DNA from: Coprinus comatus
Taxonomy: Eukaryota > Basidiomycota > Agaricomycetes > Agaricales > Agaricaceae
DNA length: 64,000 bases
Assembly: GCA_034638255.1 (NCBI GenBank)
Contig: JAWPGT010000003.1
Location: forward strand, 1,054,001-1,118,000
Direction of reading: 5' to 3'
Part shown: piece after piece, positions 11,359-22,462 of the stretch
Layout of the letters: each line of letters opens with the position of its first letter
How positions within the stretch are numbered: position 1 is the stretch's first letter
Notes under the pieces: generated by a model
Database searches by the model: none
Seen by the model: the letters and a program-made list of their open reading frames with translations, nothing else
What the model was told of the DNA's origin: nothing
Translations under genes and position numbers: made by a program

Positions 11359-14300
11359 ATGGCATCACTACCATCAGCAGAGCGATTGAACTATACTGTC
11401 TCTGAATCGACACCCCACAGTGGCAAATATGGACCGGAACATATACTCGAGGATGATCCTTTGAATCAATCAAGCAGATGGAGCGGAGCATACCAAGGCA
11501 GCGATGCGAAACAATGGGTTCTGTTAAAGCTGGACAGAATGGCTATTCTAAGTGTGTCAGTCCTATAATCTCTGGCTGAATGTACTAAATCCGGTCACCT
11601 AGCATCTATCACTTTCGGAAAGGTATGTTGTATAGCCGCTCGTCACTATCCCATCTTTTTAATCTATGCTTTCCTCTCTAGTTCTCAAAGTGTACGCCTT
11701 TGATGGGGTAACACCACCTTGTTCCTCTGACGCTTCTTCCAGCACACCCATGCAACACGAAGGATTTCAAGGTTTACGTTGGAACCACGGAGGATAATAT
11801 GATCCAAGTTCTGGATGGTAGCTTGAAGAACGACAATATCCCGGAAACATTTCCAGTACGGCATATCAATGCTTCTCAAGTTATTTTCACAACTCGTTAT
11901 GTTAAAATAGTACCTATATCGTATGTTTTACTCGGCGATTTAACAGCCACTTAACCCCTAACTTTCTCCCTTCGGTGCATCTCTTAGGGCTCATGGACAA
12001 AACTTTCATGTATCGTTATGGCACGTTGGGTTGTCCGGAATCACAGATAGGAAATTTGTGGAGCGGATGTACAAAATTCACGAAGAAGTATGTGTTATAT
12101 CGTCGGTTACCCTTCCTCATTACTGATTCTTGCAGCACCGAGAAAGTACCGTTCTACGGCACATACTCAAACATCTTCGACAACGACGACTTCTTACACC
12201 ATATCAAGATATATTGTCACGAGCCTTTGCCTCCGTCGAGCATCCTTTGATCACACAACTCCACACTACCCTTGTTCTGCAAGGAGCCTTTAAAGATGCC
12301 GAGAAGCATCTTAGAACACTTTCTTCTGCTGGACTTTTTCATTCATATCTTCAGTCTTCGATTCCTTTTGGACGCTGGACGAGGGTTCTTGGGACAGATA
12401 GGGATGGAGACCTACCGCCACCGAGAAGCGGACACGCTATGTGTTTAGATTATGATGAAAACGTGATATATGTGCATGGAGGGTATGATGGAACCAAATC
12501 GCTGGATGATTTCTGGGTCTACTATATCAATGAGGATAGGTGGCAGAAAATCAACGATTCGACAGAAAGTGAAGCGAATGGGCCCAGTCCTAGAAGTTGT
12601 CATAAAATGACATTTGACCCCAGAACTGGAAACATCTACGTTTTGGGCAGGCTAGCAGACCGCGATGCAGCTGGTCCACAAGTCCCACCTCCGGAGACCA
12701 GCCAAAATCAAGAACCTCAAGGAATGTCAAGGGGAGGGACAGAGAGATTACCAACGGTTTGGGATATTCCAACTCGAGAACCTACGATGTACAGACACAT
12801 TTTACCTCCTCCGCCACCATCAACTCGACCCCCTCCTCCACCAGCGCCATCCAGTGACAGTCCGACTGCTATTAGTTACTGTTCTGAATTCTATCGTTAC
12901 CGCACCAGAGGTGTAGATAAAGGTCGCTGGGAATATCTCAACTTTGACACTGCAGTGAGTATATTTATATATAAATGAATCAAGAGAGACACTGTTGACA
13001 TGTTTCTCAACAGAGCAGTGGAGGACCGCCCCTGTGCTTTGACCATCAGATGGCCATCGATAGTGAATCACAAGTATTATATATTCATGGTGGTGTAGTT
13101 CTTGATGGAAGCTTCGGACTTCCAAGTTATGGGGGATTGTATGCGTATAATATCAGGGCGTCCAAATGGAAAACACTACAGTAAGTTCTCAATGCAACTA
13201 TATTATATATTCTGAAATATTCCTCTGAATTTTGGTAGATCTGCAGATAATTTGGCTACCTCAATACCCCCGCGTTCTGGGCATTCGATGGTATTTGATC
13301 CCCCTTCCAATACTTTATTCATCTTTGCTGGTCAGGATAGAGATGGGAAATATTTGTCGGATATGTATGCATATGATCTTAATACGAGAACTGCGACGGA
13401 GCTGTTTTCAGATTATACTATTTCCGGCGGTCCAATTGCATCATACACTCAGAGGGCAATGATTGATACCGATCTCAGGGAGATATATGTGTACGTTGAC
13501 ATCGTAGCGTCAAAAATGCTCAATCTTCTCATATATGATTTGTTTCAGATTTTGTGGTGTAATAACAGATATTACAGGCATGCCACACTTTTTGCCTAGT
13601 GAGACGTATAATTGGGTATACAGATATAATACGAGACCAGGATATTGGGCAAGGATTGGGGAGGAACCTCGACGTGGAGCGAACTCGAAGGTGCCATGCC
13701 CGAGGCATGCACATGACGCTGTGTATCATCCAAAAACAAAGCAGGTATATATATTTGGTGGAAATACTGTTAAAAATGATGAAGAGCAAGCTACGGATGT
13801 GGATGATGATATGAAGAGGGTCAACGATTTCTGGAAGATGGAGATATGCAGGTACGTTTTGTTGAGCCGAGTTATTGGGAAATGTAGTGTTCTGATGATG
13901 TTTCTATAGACCTGGTACCGAGGAAATCATTCGCCAGGCAACATTTAAAATTCGACGGCAACAGTAAATCTTACCTTCTTTCTCATATAAGTAGTACACT
14001 GATTTTATTTTAAACTTTTAGGTTTAGGGAAATGTGTGAGGATGGAACACCCACACAAGCTCTTGCCTTCCTTCAATCCCAAATCTCTTCGGTCGTAAAT
14101 CATGCTGACAAGAAGGAGACTGAAGATTACCGATCGCTCATGACATTCCTCTTGGCACCTAAACCTACAGCACCGCCACTCCTTCCGTCTTTTATACCCG
14201 CTCCGATTCTCCTTCCGAAAGCGACGCCGTCGACATCTTCGGGATCGGAATCATCGAAGAATACCTCCGGAACGTCCGTAGACTCCAAGAGCGGAAGTAT

Positions 14301-14583
14301 CCATGATGCCGATACGAATTCCTTAGTAGATGATGATGATGATTCGCTTCCAAATGTGTATCATCATTTGAGTGCGGATTTATTGAGATCTATCGAGGAT
14401 CCGATAGAGAGACAGCTTGGAGGTGATAGTAAGGAGAAACCTATGTCTGCAGATAGATATGCACAAAGAATGGAGGTGTTTGAGGGTATTTTGGATTATG
14501 TGGGCGAGCGAGATAAAGAACCTACAGGGAGTTTGTTGGATTTTGTAACGAGAAATGACAATGTTACGGAGGAATATGATTAG
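11359..14583 (+). CDS. MKLN1: Muskelin (discoidin, LisH/CTLH and kelch-repeat protein)
   Basis: Exons: 11359-11551, 11603-11622, 11682-11691, 11743-11920, 11988-12087, 12136-12954, 13014-13180, 13239-13490, 13549-13851, 13910-13963 and 14022-14583; 885 residues. The N-terminal discoidin-like domain (about 8-165) contains SSRWSGAY, SITFGK, HPCNTKDFKVYVG and WHVGLSGI. A LisH/CTLH-type helical region (about 168-245) follows, then kelch repeats (about 245-680; PPPRSGHAMCLDYD, IYVHGGYDG, FIFAGQDRDGKYLSD) and a muskelin-type C-terminal segment. Muskelin is a substrate-recruiting subunit of the GID/CTLH ubiquitin ligase in animals; the same role here is inference. Exons 2 and 3 are microexons of 20 and 10 nt, and four introns are exactly 58 nt. 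The start could be the in-frame ATG at 11266, adding 31 residues without resemblance. Confidence 0.92.
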
Positions 14584-14785
14584 TTTATGACGATTCATGC
14601 TCTAGTTTACTTATGTATGTATGACACTGTATAACACTGCATAATTTATTACTGGAGGTTCTTTAACATGTGAAAACCGGCAATCAACGGGATCAAGTGA
14701 GGGGCCGGATGTAAGTCCGTGTTAGGGTATCCAGGTTAACGTCGGCTCATTAGCAATTTCAACTCCATTCTACATCCGGTCTACG

Positions 14786-17190
14786 ATGTCGACCACCGCA
14801 GCCAAGAGAGGATACGTCACAGCTCTCACTTCACGGCTTAACCTTGACCTTGCGAAGACTGTGTTGTTCTACTATGTTGTCGCAACATATACGCTTAAAG
14901 CCCATCGTCATCTTAGAGCACGCGGAATTTCTACTACGGCAAAGGAGATTTATACATGGGTAGCTCGTGTATGTGGCCGTTATAATGGTTTCAGTTGTTA
15001 TAAGAAGAGAGACAAACCAAAACTGACCTTGGATTATGAATTGTTTAGCATGTGGTGTATGTATTATTGAAAATGCCAGCTATGAAGAAGAAAGTCGAAA
15101 CACAGATGGGAAAGGCTAAACTTGATATTGAGAATAGGTTGGTTCCAAAAGGTCCAAACGTTGTGAGACACTTGTCATTACCTGATGAGGGTAAATCGTT
15201 GGAATGGATATTGGAAGAGATGAAAAAGATGGATGATGAATTTGAACATGCAACTGATTGGAAAGGTGGAAGAGTTTCTGGTGCTGTTTATCGTACGTTC
15301 TTCTTGATTCCATCCTTGATCTTCGTTTATATTAAACTCAATATACTGAGTACTGAATGTGTTGATGTGTAGATGGTGGTGATGACCTTGAGAAAATCAT
15401 TGTAACCGCATATGAAAGATATTGTGTTTCTAATCCATTACATCCTGATGTATTCCCTGCTGTTAGGAAGATGGAAGCTGAGATTGTTTCTATGGTTTTA
15501 AGGATGTATAATCATCCTAATGGTGCTGGAGTTATGACGTCTGGAGGAACTGAATCGATCATCATGGCGGTCAAGACGTATAGGGATTGGGCAAGAGCTG
15601 TGAAGGGTATCACACAACCTGAAATGTGAGTTTTCCTTCCTGTATCTTGGTGGATGGTTTTTATATATGATGTTTCTTTGATATGTAGGGTTATTCCTTC
15701 AAGTGCACATGCAGCATTTGACAAGGGTGCTTCGTATCTTGGAATCAAAGTGCATACAATTCCAGTTGATCGCTTTTCAAGAAGGGTAGACATTAAGCGA
15801 GTCAAGCGTGCGATGTAAGTCTATCTCTCCTATTAATTCAAACTTTTATCTTTAAGCTTACTGCGATGTAAATAGTAATGCCAACACAATTATGGTTTGT
15901 ACCTCATATATCGACATCATACCCCGATTGATTCTGAGACCCTGACCTTTACGCTTCCTTAGCTTGTAGGCTCTGCTATCAACTTTCCAGACGGAAATCA
16001 AGATGATATTACAGCTCTTGGTGCACTAGCAGCCAAATACAACGTTGGTTTACACGTCGATTGTTGCTTGGGTAGCTTTATCGTACCATTCTTGGAACCG
16101 GCTGGGTTGGCTAGTGGTGAGGATGGCAGGTACAGGTTGCTTCCATTTGACTTTAGAGTTAAGGGCGTTACGAGTATCAGTTGTGATACCCATAAATATG
16201 GATTTGCTCCCAAGGTGAGTCACTTGTATATATGGCATGTGATGATTTGATGAAATCCTAATGTATTGTAAAGGGAACTTCTGTTATAATGTACCGTGAT
16301 TCTGAACTGCGAAAATACCAATATTATGTTCACCCGAACTGGAGTGGTATGTCATCTATATACGTATCACGGTTTGTGAAAATTAGCTGATGAAACTGTT
16401 GTAGGTGGTGTCTATGCCAGTCCTTCAATTTCCGGTTCTCGGTGCGCTCTTGACGTGCATTCGTTTGATACATTCTTCTGACATCGTTTCTAAAGCCCTG
16501 GAGCCCTTTTAGCCGGAACATGGGCAGTTATGCAACACATGGGAACCAAGTAAGTATCGACACCCCACACAAATCTTCAACTTTCTCCGAGGTTAACAAT
16601 ATTAATGTATCCAGGGGCTACCTTGAATCCTGCCGAAATATCGTAACCGCTACAAGACGTATCGCTGACGAAATCAGGAAAACCATACCTGAACTTTACG
16701 TTGTCGGAGATCCACCTGCATCTGTTGTAGCATTTGCTTCTAAACATCCTAATGTTGATGTTATGGAAGTTGGCGATGCTATGAGTAAAAGAGGATGGCA
16801 TTTGAATGGATTGGTAGATCCTAAGGCTGTTCATATTGCTTGTACAGTAAGTAATTCGACCTTTCCCCCCGAGTCCTGACCCTTACCATTTCCGTTTTAA
16901 TGTGTTGGTGACTTACGATGTGTGTTGATTTTGGTGTCAATTCTAGCGACTTACATGTCAAGCAGTAGATCAGTTTATTGCCGATCTTAAGGATTGCGTG
17001 AAAGAGGCTATGATTACACCTACTGGTCAAGGTACTATGGTAGCAGTTTATGGTGCGTCTATACTTTTGGTTTTAAAATATTTCGTATATATACTCACTA
17101 ATAATAGGTCTTGGAAATTCGAGCGCGGTTGGACCAGAAATGGTTGGGGAACTTGCTACTGCGTTTTTGGATACATTGTATAAGGCTTAA
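14786..17190 (+). CDS. DPL1: Sphingosine-1-phosphate lyase
   Basis: Exons: 14786-14968, 15049-15292, 15373-15625, 15689-15814, 15876-15894, 15963-16214, 16274-16346, 16405-16441, 16496-16549, 16615-16846, 16947-17052 and 17108-17190; 553 residues, normal for the family. This PLP enzyme of the ER membrane cleaves phosphorylated long-chain bases to phosphoethanolamine and a fatty aldehyde, the exit step of sphingolipid metabolism. An N-terminal hydrophobic segment ([14 protein letters not shown]) serves as membrane anchor. Group II decarboxylase signatures are [30 protein letters not shown] and [13 protein letters not shown], with the PLP lysine at predicted residue 353. The C-terminus [15 protein letters not shown] is typical. 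Exon 5 is a 19-nt microexon (INANTIM), needed for the frame. It lies 202 nt downstream of muskelin on the same strand. Confidence 0.95.
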
Positions 17191-17451
17191 TATTCCTTCA
17201 AAAAAGGGATGTTCAATTCTTGGGTTGTTTAAGTAAACGTCTGTTTGGTAATTCCGAGTCGAGTTTAAATTCTTTTTGAATGTTTTTTTTTGTAGATGTT
17301 GAGTGTTGGAACGGTTGAACATTAACTGTTGGTATATAAAGGATAGGATCTTTTATGATAACGCCTTACATTTATACAGACTAAAGAATACATACTACTA
17401 GACGTAGTCATTTTAACTTCAAGTTAAGCATTGCTACTGAACAGGAGGCTG

Positions 17452-17541
17452 CAGCCTGGTTCTCTACCTAGTTAAATTTGCATAATTGGAGCCGACTCAA
17501 TAGTATTCATATTGGATTGTATGGTCGTGAAAACCAGGCTG
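17452..17541. repeat. Short inverted repeat (13-nt arms)
   Basis: The arm at 17452-17464 (CAGCCTGGTTCTC) is the reverse complement of 17529-17541 except for one base. The 64-nt interior is AT-rich. It could be a tiny non-autonomous element or chance; no clear target-site duplication was seen. Confidence 0.4.
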
Positions 17542-17971
17542 GACCATCAGCTCCTTCTGGTAGGAAAATTCTATAAAAATAAAAACACTAATACCAATGG
17601 TAGTGGTAGAGGTAAAATTGACCTTAGATTTACTGAGAAATTTTTGAGTTCAACCAAGTCGAGTTTAACTGTTTAAGTATTGGATAGAAAATTACAGGTA
17701 GTGGTATAGTACTATAAGCATTCCTATTTGAATTTTAAGAGTTCAAATTAGTCAGAATATATGAGCAGGAGTATCCAATTAATGAGACATGTTGACCACC
17801 TACAGTACATGGTTGTGTCCAACACCATCAACCCACGATCTTCAAACCAATTCTGTAAATAAATGATTAGCAAGTTAACTAAATAAAAAAAGATTGCCAA
17901 TTATTTTTAGAACTCACTGTTATTACAGTTTACTCCTAATAGTACCTTTCTGGCCAAACATTGACCAGTCC

Positions 17972-18018
17972 TCAATGAAGATCGCCTCCGTTACACGGGT
18001 GACCTTGATCTTCATTGA
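17972..18018. repeat. Perfect 12-bp stem hairpin
   Basis: TCAATGAAGATC at 17972-17983 is exactly complementary to GATCTTCATTGA at 18007-18018, with a 23-nt spacer. It is not followed by a T run and sits far from called genes, so its role is unknown. Confidence 0.45.
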
Positions 18019-19181
18019 AGGTCTATTGAAGTACCCCCAGTGAGTGTGGTTTATTGAAGTGGATAGTGATGGATGGGCCGAGCCTGAGGTTGCAGTGTGT
18101 CCAGGTATACGACCACGGCAAGGGGGGTGAACCATAGTGGATTAATGTTATCCGCCACTCCCTTTTTCCACTACATAAATACGCTCCCCAGACAAACTCG
18201 TGCCAATATCTTCCACGAAGGTAACGTAAATAATCACAGCACGACTGTGCTAGTCTGGCACATTCAACGTTATCTACATCAATCATGACAACCCCCTGCT
18301 ATTCGGATAGTCCAAAGAAGTGGATAGCAATGAGATACCAGGAGATACTGGGTTGTTTCCCTTGCCACTTAGGTTGGGAGAGGATGAGGATGATGTTGAT
18401 GTCTAAGCGTTCAAGAGACTTTAATGTTTTGTTTTTCGGATTTGGAAAACAGCTTAAACAAACCACAAATGGCGACTTTAGATCTGAGAAATGATTCCCG
18501 AGGTTTGAGCGAAATCGGAAACGGTCATCGGTCATATGTCTGACCCTCTCTAAACAGTTGCCCTTGGACTCAGCAGAATTACGTCCTCAACAGCTAGGTT
18601 AAGACTGCCACATGGACCAGTATACTAACAAACCTACGGGTTTGCAAGAATCGACGATCCTTGATAAGATGCTTGCTAACCTGCGCTGACCAACGCCATC
18701 GTGTTCGGACACATGATATCATTTCGGGCCCTAGTACAGCACTTAACTTGCTTAACTTGCTTAATCGCACTCGTGTAGAAGTGGCATCCTACCAATTCGG
18801 TCATCTGCATCAGAAAGTTATTAGGAGTATAAACAGTTGATACATATTCCATTACATCATGGGTATCCACAATTTAATCATATCACTAGTTTCCTTGTAC
18901 TGCATCATGATGATGTAGTAGCCTACTGGTAGAAGTGGAAACTTCGTTTGTCGGCTATAGCGGCCAGCAAAGTCGAGAGAACAACCCGATGATAAAGATA
19001 TCCTCGACATCCTACTCACAGCTGTTTCTCGTACAACTGATATTAATATACTGAAACCACGTTTTCCAACTTTGAAGTAATGATCGATTTAATGGTCAAT
19101 ATAGATTACTTCCACTACAGATAACAGGGTAATTGCTTGGTTAATATACTGAACTTTTAACTTGGAAATCTCGTTCAAACT

Positions 19182-21119
19182 TCACATGATGATGCACCAG
19201 CTCGAGTCCTTTTCAGCAAGACGCTTTGCTTCCTCGATCTGCCAGCGTGCTGCTTCTTCAGCACGGCGGTGGCGAGCATGTTCCTCTTGGAGTCTGATGG
19301 TAGCCTGTCTTTTATTTTCGGCTTCCCTGAGTAGTCGAAATTGAGCGGCAGCATGGGCAATTGATATTGATTCTTGACTAGCTGGAAGTACTGCTGGTAA
19401 TGGTTGAGGCAGGCGTTTGAACCGACAATATTCTACGGCTTCATGCCCTCCCGCTTTGTATTTTCCGCACCCGCAAGTCATAGCAACCTCTCTGGCCCAT
19501 TCTTCTTGTTTCTGGTATATCAGTTGCAGTTTCTCGCGACGTTTGGCAGCTGCATGTTCCTTCGCAATACGTGCTATTTCCTCAGCCCTTTCTTGTGCAA
19601 CCCTACGTGCCTCTTCTGCTTCAACCCTTTCTCGGGCTGCTTCCCTTTCTTGTGCAATCCTACGTGCTTCCTCTGCTACACGTTCTTTAGCAATACGTGC
19701 TTTTTCCTCAGCCCTTTCTCGTGCAACCCTACGTGCCTCTTCTGCTGCACGTTCTTTAGCAATACGTTCTTCTGTTTCAATCCTTTCTCGTGCAACCCTA
19801 CGTGCTTCTGCTTCAACCCTTTCTCGGGCTGCTTCCCTTTCTTGTGCAATCCTACGTGCTTCTTCTGCTACACGTTCTTTAGCAATACGTGCTTTTTCCT
19901 CAGCCCTTTCTCGTGCAACCTTACGTGCCTCTTCTGCTGCACGTTCTTTAGCAATACGTGCTTCTGCATCAGCCCTTTCTCTTGCAACCCTACGTGTTTC
20001 TGCTTCAACCCTTTCTCGTGCAATCCTACGTGCTTCTTCTTGAGCCCTTGCTCGTGAAATCCTGATCGCCTCTTCCGCCACTGCAATTTCTTTGCATTGC
20101 TTTGCAATCCTACGTTCCATCTCGTTGCATGAAGCTTCAGCATGATCCAATTCCTTTTCCTCAGCTTCAAGCCTTCCATGAGGTATCGCAGAGTTATCAA
20201 CCTTTTTAGCTACCTCTTGTGTTTGTAAAACGACTACGGGGTCTCGGACTTGCTCTAGGGCTACTCGGACTCGATCCATGGCTAGGGTCACTGTACTGTG
20301 CATGTCTGGGCCCTGTTCTCCATTATATTCTTTCTTACGTCGCTGTTCAGTAATCTCCTGAGTATTTTTGGCAATATCAACATCTTTAGGTTTTGCATTA
20401 TTGCTAAGACCTAAAAATACGGATGTTGCCATGGACGTACTAGGACTAATTTGCTCTTTTTTCTTCCCTTTTCCCTTTCGCTTCCTGTTCTGCTTCGCAA
20501 TAGGAAGAACTTCATTCTTATTAACATTATCAGTACCTGGAATGCTAAGTTGGGGCGTTGGATGTGTAGCATCATGATTCTGACTTGTTGATGAACATGC
20601 CTAACATTATTGTAAGGAATGATTACAATCGTCAACAATTGAAAGTAGCACACCTTGGACTCGTGTTGATAATTACACTTATCACCCCATGTACATTTGC
20701 CCACTTGCCAATCTTGACAAGGGGCATTAACCTTCTCAATTATCTTGATAACAGAAGGTCCTGCTGTTGTATTTTCTGTAGTCTGATATATAGTCTCGGA
20801 CCTGATAAAGCGCATCAGTCCCGAACACCAGTGCACTGGAAATAGTATACCTGTTCGACAGTTGAGGAACACTTTCCCCTGTACCATTGTGAGCATTCTG
20901 ATGCTATGATATAGTAGGTCAATGACATGTTCTACATCAAGTATCAAGTTGAGCGCATATGCGTACCCAGTGTTGTTGGGCTGTTGACCGTAAATCAAAA
21001 TCATGCACATATTTGCACTCGTTTCCGAGTTTACATGTATCATTGAGAAACCCCCCGCACATCGGCGTAGTATTGTTACTGGTGGTCGCGTTCTCTGTTC
21101 CTTGGTTTTTACGATTCAT
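19182..21119 (-). CDS. CCCH zinc-finger / long coiled-coil protein with C-terminal CaaX box
   Basis: Exons on the minus strand: 21119-20967, 20903-20851, 20801-20654 and 20600-19182, 590 residues. Two CCCH fingers are visible: C21-x7-C29-x5-C35-x3-H39 and C97-x7-C105-x5-C111-x3-H115, a spacing typical of RNA-binding CCCH domains. A basic patch (KQNRKRKGKGKKKEQ) follows, then a highly charged Ala/Arg/Glu coiled coil (about 230-460) containing a 64-residue unit repeated almost exactly. Beyond it is a Cys-rich spot (CGCGKYKAGGHEAVEYC). The protein ends CIIM, a classical CaaX motif with X=Met, which predicts farnesylation. Introns of 63, 49 and 53 nt keep the frame and rebuild finger 2. The family and function are not recognised; RNA binding and membrane attachment are inferred from motifs only. 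Confidence 0.8.
19580..19975. repeat. Internal 192-nt tandem repeat in the coiled-coil coding region
   Basis: Segments around 19675 and 19867 are near-identical at a 192-nt (64-residue) offset, coding for the same A/R/E-rich heptads. Smaller sub-repeats give the region a ladder-like structure. Such coding repeats expand and contract easily, so repeat number may vary between strains. Confidence 0.75.
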
Positions 21120-21620
21120 GATTTTGGTATTAGGCGCTCAAACCTTGCAAGTGAAGGGGAAAGAGAGCCACTGACAGTCAACTTGTCACCTGACATCGAA
21201 GAAATCCAAAGAGAAGTAGACGTTTGGAAGTCTCCGGGTTCCGGGAGCTTAATTGTGAATTTGTGATCTCCACACGGCAAGTTTAGGTAAGAATATCCAG
21301 ATTACGAGGAAATAGTGGGGAAGATATACGATGAAATCTTTATTTCCAAAAGCAAGTAAATGGAATGTAGTTACCAGAGGTTGATCATGGAATAGGTTAT
21401 GATTCAGAGAAAATGATTGACTGATTTTTTAGTAACAGTTGGAGAACTAGTTTTCCATATGACGGCAATGACCAAAAAAAAGTCCCCTAACGCACAATAT
21501 ACTGCTACATGGCCAAGATTCTGTACAGACCAAATGAGTGACTGAGGACCCATGTTACATGTCAAGGTGAGCAGCAAAGAGAAGACGTTTTGAGCATTAC
21601 GGCAGAGTTTTTGTTTAGTA
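21120..21620. other. Intergenic between the CCCH gene and the transposon
   Basis: This is the promoter side of the CCCH gene. No gene or clear regulatory element was seen. Confidence 0.5.
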
Positions 21621-21647
21621 AGATAGGCGACCTACAGATTCGACCCC
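21621..21647. repeat. Left terminal inverted repeat of the Tc1/mariner-type element
   Basis: 27 bp exactly complementary to 22434-22460, immediately preceded by TA. Confidence 0.88.
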
Positions 21648-21903
21648 CTGTGACGCTGTGTGACCAGGGTTTTCAGGGATCATAAAATTTCGTACACCCC
21701 ACAATTATCATCATTAAGATATAGTGTAGTAAGTGTTTGGTACTAGACTAATATACCTTCATATCATCCATCAGAGTATTAGGGAGAACACGGTGTCCTC
21801 TATACTTCTTTGCTGCCCACACTGCTTGTCTACCATTCAAGCCATGATGATAAGCATATATAAACCTGCACGCTCGTTTAGTGAAGCTACAATCATTAAT
21901 CAG

Positions 21904-22299
21904 TTAGACAATATATATTGACCACAATAAATACACAAACTTTCGTATGGTTTGAAGAGGTATTGTAGCAAGTGAAGAGAGCACGTTCTTCTCAAGTATA
22001 TCATCTCGTGATGATAGAGGGTACTTGCAATAGATCCGTTTTGAGTATCCCCAGCACTGTTCTATAGGATTGAGTTCACAGTGGTATTTTGGTAGAAATA
22101 ACACCTGAAACCCTCTTCACTCACACACAAGTTCAAGTGCTGTGGGCTGATCTCGGAAATCAGGCTGGTTATATAGAATCCATCTTTGACAACACATTGT
22201 AGCACCGTAGGGGCAGCGGTCACGTGAATCTAGAATAATCCCCAAGGTGTTCAAAATATGCCTCAACTGGGGACTTTTTGCAAAAAGTATTCCTGCCAA
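21904..22299 (-). pseudogene. Transposase fragment (DDE superfamily, Tc1/mariner-like), frameshifted
   Basis: Two minus-strand frames (22299-22117 and 22104-21904) join into one C-terminal transposase region. The first has CCQRWILYNQPDFRDQP and the second LPKYHCELNPIEQCWG, the block with the last catalytic Glu typical of fungal DDE transposases. Between them, near 22105-22120, the frame changes and a stop appears, consistent with a small insertion. The N-terminal DNA-binding half and the first catalytic Asp are missing. It lies within the TIR-bounded element and is plainly non-functional. Confidence 0.8.
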
Positions 22300-22433
22300 G
22301 ATGTTCCTAATATCTCTAACAAGAATCTCTCAGAAACAATTTTTCAATAAATGTTGAGACTGTGTAATAATTTGGCGAAATGTATTTTTCTTGAGATTTG
22401 TGTCACGCTTTTGGCGTGTGGGAATGCTAAGGT

Positions 22434-22460
22434 GGGGTCGAATCTGTAGGTCGCCTATCT
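22434..22460. repeat. Right terminal inverted repeat of the Tc1/mariner-type element
   Basis: 27 bp exactly complementary to 21621-21647, immediately followed by TA. Confidence 0.88.
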
Positions 22461-22462
22461 TA

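Larger units (their letters stand above)
17191..19181. other. Gene-poor stretch with inverted repeats
   Basis: No gene is supported: the ORFs here are short, without family resemblance, and do not join into a frame with good splice signals. Two inverted-repeat pairs are present, listed separately (17452-17541 and 17972-18018). Confidence 0.5.
21621..22460 (-). mobile_element. Decayed Tc1/mariner-type DNA transposon with intact TIRs
   Basis: The 840-bp element is bounded by perfect 27-bp terminal inverted repeats (21621-21647 and 22434-22460, starting AGATAGGCGACC) and flanked by TA on both sides (21619-21620, 22461-22462), the target duplication of the Tc1/mariner superfamily. The minus strand inside carries the 3' part of a DDE-type transposase (see 21904-22299). 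The element is far too short for a full transposase, so it is internally deleted and not self-mobile. No second copy was seen in the window. Confidence 0.85.

Noticed and set aside
19404..20057. 217- and 208-residue plus-strand ORFs rich in Cys/Phe or Ala/Ser
   Set aside because: They are the antisense reading of the repetitive coiled-coil coding sequence; the repeats keep other frames open. No start context or family resemblance.
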